NCBI RefSeq assembly: GCF_001544455.2
Contig: NZ_FCOC02000007.1
Location: forward strand, 186,001-250,000
Direction: 5' to 3'
Origin: Caballeronia sordidicola
GTDB taxonomy: Bacteria > Pseudomonadota > Gammaproteobacteria > Burkholderiales > Burkholderiaceae
DNA length: 64,000 nucleotides
Both the position numbers and the translations under genes were made by a program. The notes under the pieces were generated by a model. That model was given only the letters and a program-made list of their open reading frames with translations, was not told the origin of the DNA and searched no databases. Below are positions 58,581 to 64,000 of the stretch, in pieces. Position 1 is the stretch's first letter, and the number at the start of each line of letters is the position of its first letter.

Positions 58581-59286
58581 AACGCAAAACCTCAAGAAGC
58601 AATTCGGCGCGAACCAGGTCCTGAAGGGCATCGATTTTTCGGTGGAACCGGGACAGGTGGTCGCGATCATCGGGCGCAGCGGTTCGGGCAAGAGCACGTT
58701 GCTGCGGACCTTGAACGGTCTGGAAAGCATCGACGAAGGATCGATAGAAATCGACGGCGAACATATCGATGCACGTCACGCCGACCTGCGCGCATTGCGC
58801 CTGAAAGTGGGCATGGTGTTCCAGCAATACAACCTGTTTCCGCATCTGACGGCCGGGCAAAACGTGATGCTCGCGCAAACGGTGGTCAAGAAAGTCCACA
58901 AGGCGAAGGCGCGCGCAACCGCCGAGCAAGTGCTCGAACGCGTCGGTCTCGCCGATAAATTCAACGCGTATCCCGAGCAACTCTCCGGCGGCCAGCAGCA
59001 GCGCGTGGCGATTGCCCGTGCGCTCGCCATGAAGCCAACCGTTCTTCTCTGCGATGAAATCACCTCCGCGCTCGATCCGGAACTCGTGGGCGAAGTGCTG
59101 GCCGTGGTTGAAAGTCTTGCCGCCGATGGCATGACGCTCATCATGGTCACGCATGAGATGCGCTTTGCGCGCCGGGTATCGAACAAGGTCGTGTTCATGC
59201 ATCAGGGGCGCGTGTGGGAAAGCGGCACACCGGAAGAGATTTTCGAGCGGCCGACGACTATCGAACTGCGCAAGTTCATCCAGTGA
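58567..59286 (+). CDS. Amino-acid ABC transporter ATP-binding protein
   Basis: 239 residues. GlnQ-type: Walker A IIGRSGSGKSTLLRTLN, Q-loop VFQQYNLFPHLTA, signature LSGGQQQRVAIARAL, Walker B LLCDEITSALDP (Ile in place of the common Pro after DE). Ends 79 bp before ureA, so read-through into urease genes is likely. Confidence 0.92.
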   Translation: MPLVETQNLKKQFGANQVLKGIDFSVEPGQVVAIIGRSGSGKSTLLRTLNGLESIDEGSIEIDGEHIDARHADLRALRLKVGMVFQQYNLFPHLTAGQNVMLAQTVVKKVHKAKARATAEQVLERVGLADKFNAYPEQLSGGQQQRVAIARALAMKPTVLLCDEITSALDPELVGEVLAVVESLAADGMTLIMVTHEMRFARRVSNKVVFMHQGRVWESGTPEEIFERPTTIELRKFIQ

Positions 59287-59365
59287 AGCGCCAATGATTC
59301 TGTAGGGAAGCGATGCTAGGATTCGCACCGAAAAACCGCGACCCACTCAAAACATCTTCCGAGCC

Positions 59366-59668
59366 ATGAAGCTAACTCACCGCGAAAAAGACAAGCTGCT
59401 GATCTTCACCGCCGCATTGCTGGCGGAGCGGCGCCGCGCACGCGGACTGAAGCTGAACTATCCGGAAGCCGTGGCGTTCATTTCGGCCGCGTTGATGGAA
59501 GCAGCGCGCGACGGGCGCACGGTCGCCGACGTCATGCACTACGGCACCACCCTGCTCACGCGCGACGACGTCATGGAAGGCGTGCCGGAAATGATCCCCG
59601 ACATCCAGATTGAAGCGACGTTCCCCGATGGCACCAAGCTCGTGACCGTCCACCATCCGATTCCCTGA
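59366..59668 (+). CDS. ureA: Urease gamma subunit
   Basis: 100 residues, standard length. Begins [23 protein letters not shown] and contains [11 protein letters not shown] and [20 protein letters not shown]. Structural subunit of the cytoplasmic (UreA UreB UreC)3 enzyme. Detached from ureD by the inserted genes. Confidence 0.98.
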   Translation: MKLTHREKDKLLIFTAALLAERRRARGLKLNYPEAVAFISAALMEAARDGRTVADVMHYGTTLLTRDDVMEGVPEMIPDIQIEATFPDGTKLVTVHHPIP

Positions 59669-59687
59669 TTCACCGAAGGAGCCGCAC

Positions 59688-59993
59688 ATGATCCCGGGCG
59701 AATATCTCATCGACGATGGTGAGCACGAACTCAACGCGGGCCGCGAAACCGTGTCCGTGACGGTATCGAATACGGGAGACCGGCCGGTTCAGGTCGGCTC
59801 GCATTTTCATTTCTTCGAAGTCAATACGGCGCTCACGTTCGAGCGCGACAAGGCGCGCGGCTTCCGGCTGAACATTGCATCGGGTACGGCCGTGCGCTTC
59901 GAGCCGGGCCAGGAGCGCACGGTCGAACTCGTGGCACTGGCGGGCGAACGCCACGTCTATGGTTTCAACGGCCTCGTGATGGGCCCGCTTTGA
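59688..59993 (+). CDS. ureB: Urease beta subunit
   Basis: 101 residues, starting [20 protein letters not shown], with [14 protein letters not shown] and [16 protein letters not shown]. Separate from ureA, as usual in proteobacteria. SD GAAGGAG upstream. Confidence 0.98.
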   Translation: MIPGEYLIDDGEHELNAGRETVSVTVSNTGDRPVQVGSHFHFFEVNTALTFERDKARGFRLNIASGTAVRFEPGQERTVELVALAGERHVYGFNGLVMGPL

Positions 59994-60015
59994 TCTCAAC
60001 TTCAGGATTATCGAC

Positions 60016-61722
<1,707 letters not shown>

Positions 61723-61729
61723 GGCTCAA

Positions 61730-62356
61730 ATGCGCACGATCGACAAACGTATCGAAGCAAAACTGGCCGCACCGCTGATCAAGCGCGCGCCGACGCTCAC
61801 CCTTCCCTTCGACGACCGCTGCAAGAGCCGTCTCGCCGCCCGGCTGGATAACGGCGAGGAGATCGCGCTGGTGCTGCCGCGCGGCACGGTGCTGCGCGAC
61901 GGCGATATGCTCGTGGCCGACGACGGCGCGCTGGTTCGCGTGATCGCCGCAGAACAGGATGTGCTGATCGTGCACGCGCATGACGCCGTTACCTTGACGC
62001 GCGCGGCTTACCATCTGGGCAATCGCCACACGCCTGTGGAAGTCGGCGCGGGACAATTGAAACTGGAAGCCGATCCGGTGCTGGAAGACATGTTGAAGCG
62101 CCTCGGCGCGCATGTGGATCACGCGCTGGCGCCGTTCCAGCCTGAAACCGGCGCGTACGGCGGTGGCCACAAGCACGGCCACGACGAGACCTTCGTGGAA
62201 GACTACGCACTCGCGCAAAAGGTCTTCGATGACCATCACGGCCATTCGCGCGATCACGGTCATTCACATGGCCACGGCCACGATCACGGCGACCATTCGC
62301 AATGCTCGCACGGGCACGAGGGCCACGATCACGACCACGGTCATGCGCACCGCTGA
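61730..62356 (+). CDS. ureE: Urease accessory protein UreE (nickel chaperone)
   Basis: 208 residues. Conserved core with [11 protein letters not shown] and [12 protein letters not shown]; long His/Asp-rich nickel-storing C-terminal tail from about residue 145 onward. Starts 7 bp after ureC; overlaps ureF by 14 bp. Confidence 0.95.
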   Translation: MRTIDKRIEAKLAAPLIKRAPTLTLPFDDRCKSRLAARLDNGEEIALVLPRGTVLRDGDMLVADDGALVRVIAAEQDVLIVHAHDAVTLTRAAYHLGNRHTPVEVGAGQLKLEADPVLEDMLKRLGAHVDHALAPFQPETGAYGGGHKHGHDETFVEDYALAQKVFDDHHGHSRDHGHSHGHGHDHGDHSQCSHGHEGHDHDHGHAHR

Positions 62357-63023
62357 GCTCACGGCGCTGCTTCATCTTGCGTCGCCGGCGCTGCCCATTG
62401 GCGCATTCAGTTACTCGCAGGGTCTGGAATCGGCAATAGAACATGGTTTTATCCGCGACGGCGACAGCGCCCGCGACTGGATTGCGAGCGGCCTGATACA
62501 TGTCCTCGCCCGCGGCGAACTGCCGTTTCTCGCGCACCAGATGAACCGCTGGCGCACGCACGACGCGGCCGGACTGACCCAGGCCGATGAAGAATTCCTC
62601 GCCAGCCGGGAATCGGCGGAATTGCGCCGCGAGACGCAGCAAATGGGCTGGTCGCTCGCGCAGTTGTGCACGCAGCTCGAATGGGGCGACGCCGCGCGCC
62701 TCGCCACGCTGAACGCCATCAAGCCAATCTCGCAGCCAACGGCGTTCGCGTTCGCCGCTTTCGCCCATGACGCCGCGCCCGACGCCGCCCTCGCCGCCTA
62801 CGCTTTCGCGTGGGTGGAAAACCAGGCGGCGGCTGCCTTGAAAGCCGTGCCGCTCGGCCAGATCGCGGGACAACGGATCATCGTGGCGCTGCGCGTTGCA
62901 ATCGACCAGGCGGTCGAACAGGCGCTCGCCACTTCGCCTGCGGACATCAACACTTTCGCGCCGCAACTCGGCATTCTTTCAGCGCGTCACGAGTCGCAGT
63001 ACTCGCGCCTATTTCGCTCCTAG
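62343..63023 (+). CDS. ureF: Urease accessory protein UreF
   Basis: 226 residues from the ATG at 62343 (overlapping ureE). [18 protein letters not shown] is the family N-terminus; [15 protein letters not shown] lies near the end. Acts with UreD and UreG in nickel insertion. Confidence 0.95.
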   Translation: MRTAELTALLHLASPALPIGAFSYSQGLESAIEHGFIRDGDSARDWIASGLIHVLARGELPFLAHQMNRWRTHDAAGLTQADEEFLASRESAELRRETQQMGWSLAQLCTQLEWGDAARLATLNAIKPISQPTAFAFAAFAHDAAPDAALAAYAFAWVENQAAAALKAVPLGQIAGQRIIVALRVAIDQAVEQALATSPADINTFAPQLGILSARHESQYSRLFRS

Positions 63024-63032
63024 CTCAAAACC

Positions 63033-63683
63033 ATGAACGCTCCTGTCTATTCCGCGGCCGCCCGCCGCACCAAGAAACTGCCGCCGTTGCGCGTGGGCGT
63101 GGGCGGCCCCGTCGGTTCGGGCAAGACCACGCTGCTCGAAATGCTCTGCAAGGCCATGCGCGAAAAATACGACCTTGTCGCCATCACCAACGACATCTAC
63201 ACGAAGGAAGACCAGCGCCTGCTCACCGTGGCCGGCGCGTTGCCCGCCGAGCGCATCATGGGCGTGGAAACGGGCGGCTGCCCGCACACGGCCATTCGCG
63301 AGGACGCGTCGATCAACCTCGAAGCCGTCGACCAGATGATCGAACGCTTTCCGGACGCGGATATCGTGTTCATCGAGTCGGGCGGCGACAATCTCGCGGC
63401 AACTTTCAGCCCGGAATTGTCGGACCTGACCATTTACGTGATCGACGTCGCTGGCGGAGAAAAAATTCCGCGCAAGGGCGGACCGGGCATTACGAAATCC
63501 GATCTGCTGGTGATCAACAAGATCGATCTCGCGCCGTACGTGGGGGCAAATCTCGACATCATGGCCTCCGACGCCAGGAAAATGCGCGGCGAACGCCCGT
63601 TCGTCATGTGCAACCTGAAAGCGCTGGACGGGCTGGATCAGGTGGTGAGTTTTATCGAAAAGAAGGGTTTGCTTACGGTTTGA
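63033..63683 (+). CDS. ureG: Urease accessory GTPase UreG
   Basis: 216 residues. P-loop [14 protein letters not shown], metal-site motif [12 protein letters not shown], and [16 protein letters not shown] hydrolysis drives nickel delivery. Last urease gene; no terminator is seen in the 90 bp after it. Confidence 0.97.
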   Translation: MNAPVYSAAARRTKKLPPLRVGVGGPVGSGKTTLLEMLCKAMREKYDLVAITNDIYTKEDQRLLTVAGALPAERIMGVETGGCPHTAIREDASINLEAVDQMIERFPDADIVFIESGGDNLAATFSPELSDLTIYVIDVAGGEKIPRKGGPGITKSDLLVINKIDLAPYVGANLDIMASDARKMRGERPFVMCNLKALDGLDQVVSFIEKKGLLTV

Positions 63684-63773
63684 CGGGGCTGGAGGCGTAA
63701 GTCCGGTCGGCGCGCGGCGGCGAAACTGCGTCCGCTTCACCGAGTGCGTTAGGATATTGCCTTAAATATTCCA

Positions 63774-64000
63774 ATGGCTGCCGCCAGTACCGGGAGAATT
63801 TCGATCGACAGTCCCGCCGATACCACCGTCCTGCTGGAACGTGCTTCCATGGCCTCCCTGGCGTCCCGAGAGCGCGTCGGGCAATCCTCGCCGCGCGTTT
63901 CAGTACTGTTTCATGTCGCGGATTTCAACGATGGCGGCATCGAGTCGTCGCTGATGCAGTGGTTGCGCATCTTCGACCGTGCGCGTTTTGCGGTGACGCT
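63774..64000 (+). CDS. Glycosyltransferase-like protein, 5' part only
   Basis: Open from the ATG at 63774 to the window edge (75 residues). After a Ser/Ala-rich start it reads RVSVLFHVADFNDGGIESSLM, which resembles the N-terminal GGIE/S motif of GT4-type glycosyltransferases. Weakly placed; only the first part is visible, so the class is tentative. Located 90 bp after ureG and probably under its own promoter. Confidence 0.6.
   Translation, partial: MAAASTGRISIDSPADTTVLLERASMASLASRERVGQSSPRVSVLFHVADFNDGGIESSLMQWLRIFDRARFAVT

Overview
The window reads as chromosomal DNA of a beta-proteobacterium of the Burkholderiaceae, most likely the Paraburkholderia/Caballeronia branch. The reasons are high GC with strong GC codon bias, the aromatic/serine supraoperon serC-pheA-hisC-tyrA-aroA-cmk running towards rpsA, the nearby gyrA and OmpA-ubiG-gph-ssrA block, a tmRNA tag ANDETFALAA, and a urt (urea transport) cluster running into urease genes. 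The assignment comes from gene order and protein flavour only; no database search was run.

Layout. 1-6589 (minus) is the supraoperon, with an intrinsic terminator placed just before tyrA and a hairpin-rich leader ahead of the presumed rpsA start at the window edge. 6791-10208 (minus) holds a DUF2059 protein and gyrA; GyrA carries Gln83-Ser84 in the quinolone pocket. 10884-13654 (plus) holds an OmpA-family protein, ubiG, gph and tmRNA. 13846-18175 holds a secreted PIG-L/lectin/FG-GAP protein, a family 4 glycosyltransferase and a small secreted protein. 18374-24826 is the soluble NAD-linked molybdenum formate dehydrogenase (fdsG, B, A, D) with a divergent ModE-like regulator; no fdsC is present. 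24831-32197 holds a FAD monooxygenase, an SmtB-type ArsR regulator with a CDF zinc exporter under a well-formed promoter/operator, a TPR protein, an MHS transporter and a GNAT. 32554-38560 holds two envelope-type hypothetical proteins, a PuuD-like amidotransferase, a CPA2 antiporter and glnB; 38754-47165 holds nadE, a FemAB/GNAT-like protein, a GIY-YIG protein, ppa, and an aldehyde dehydrogenase/SDR/MFS cluster.

47523-63683 is a nitrogen-scavenging region. A sigma-54 promoter (GG-N10-GC) with an upstream NtrC-like site precedes urtABCDE and ureD, so urea uptake looks nitrogen-controlled. ureD is then separated from ureABCEFG by about 5 kb. That gap holds (i) a lower-GC, opposite-strand pair encoding a three-Cys-motif (Gp37/Gp68, DUF5131) radical-SAM-like protein and its partner TcmP, which has methyltransferase-like motifs, and (ii) a polar amino-acid ABC transporter operon that leads directly into ureA. 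The TcmP gene is split by a +1 frame change. This pair is the best candidate for a poorly described system in the window: it has the look of a transferred cassette and may act in nucleic-acid modification or defence, but its function is not established. The window ends inside another glycosyltransferase-like gene.
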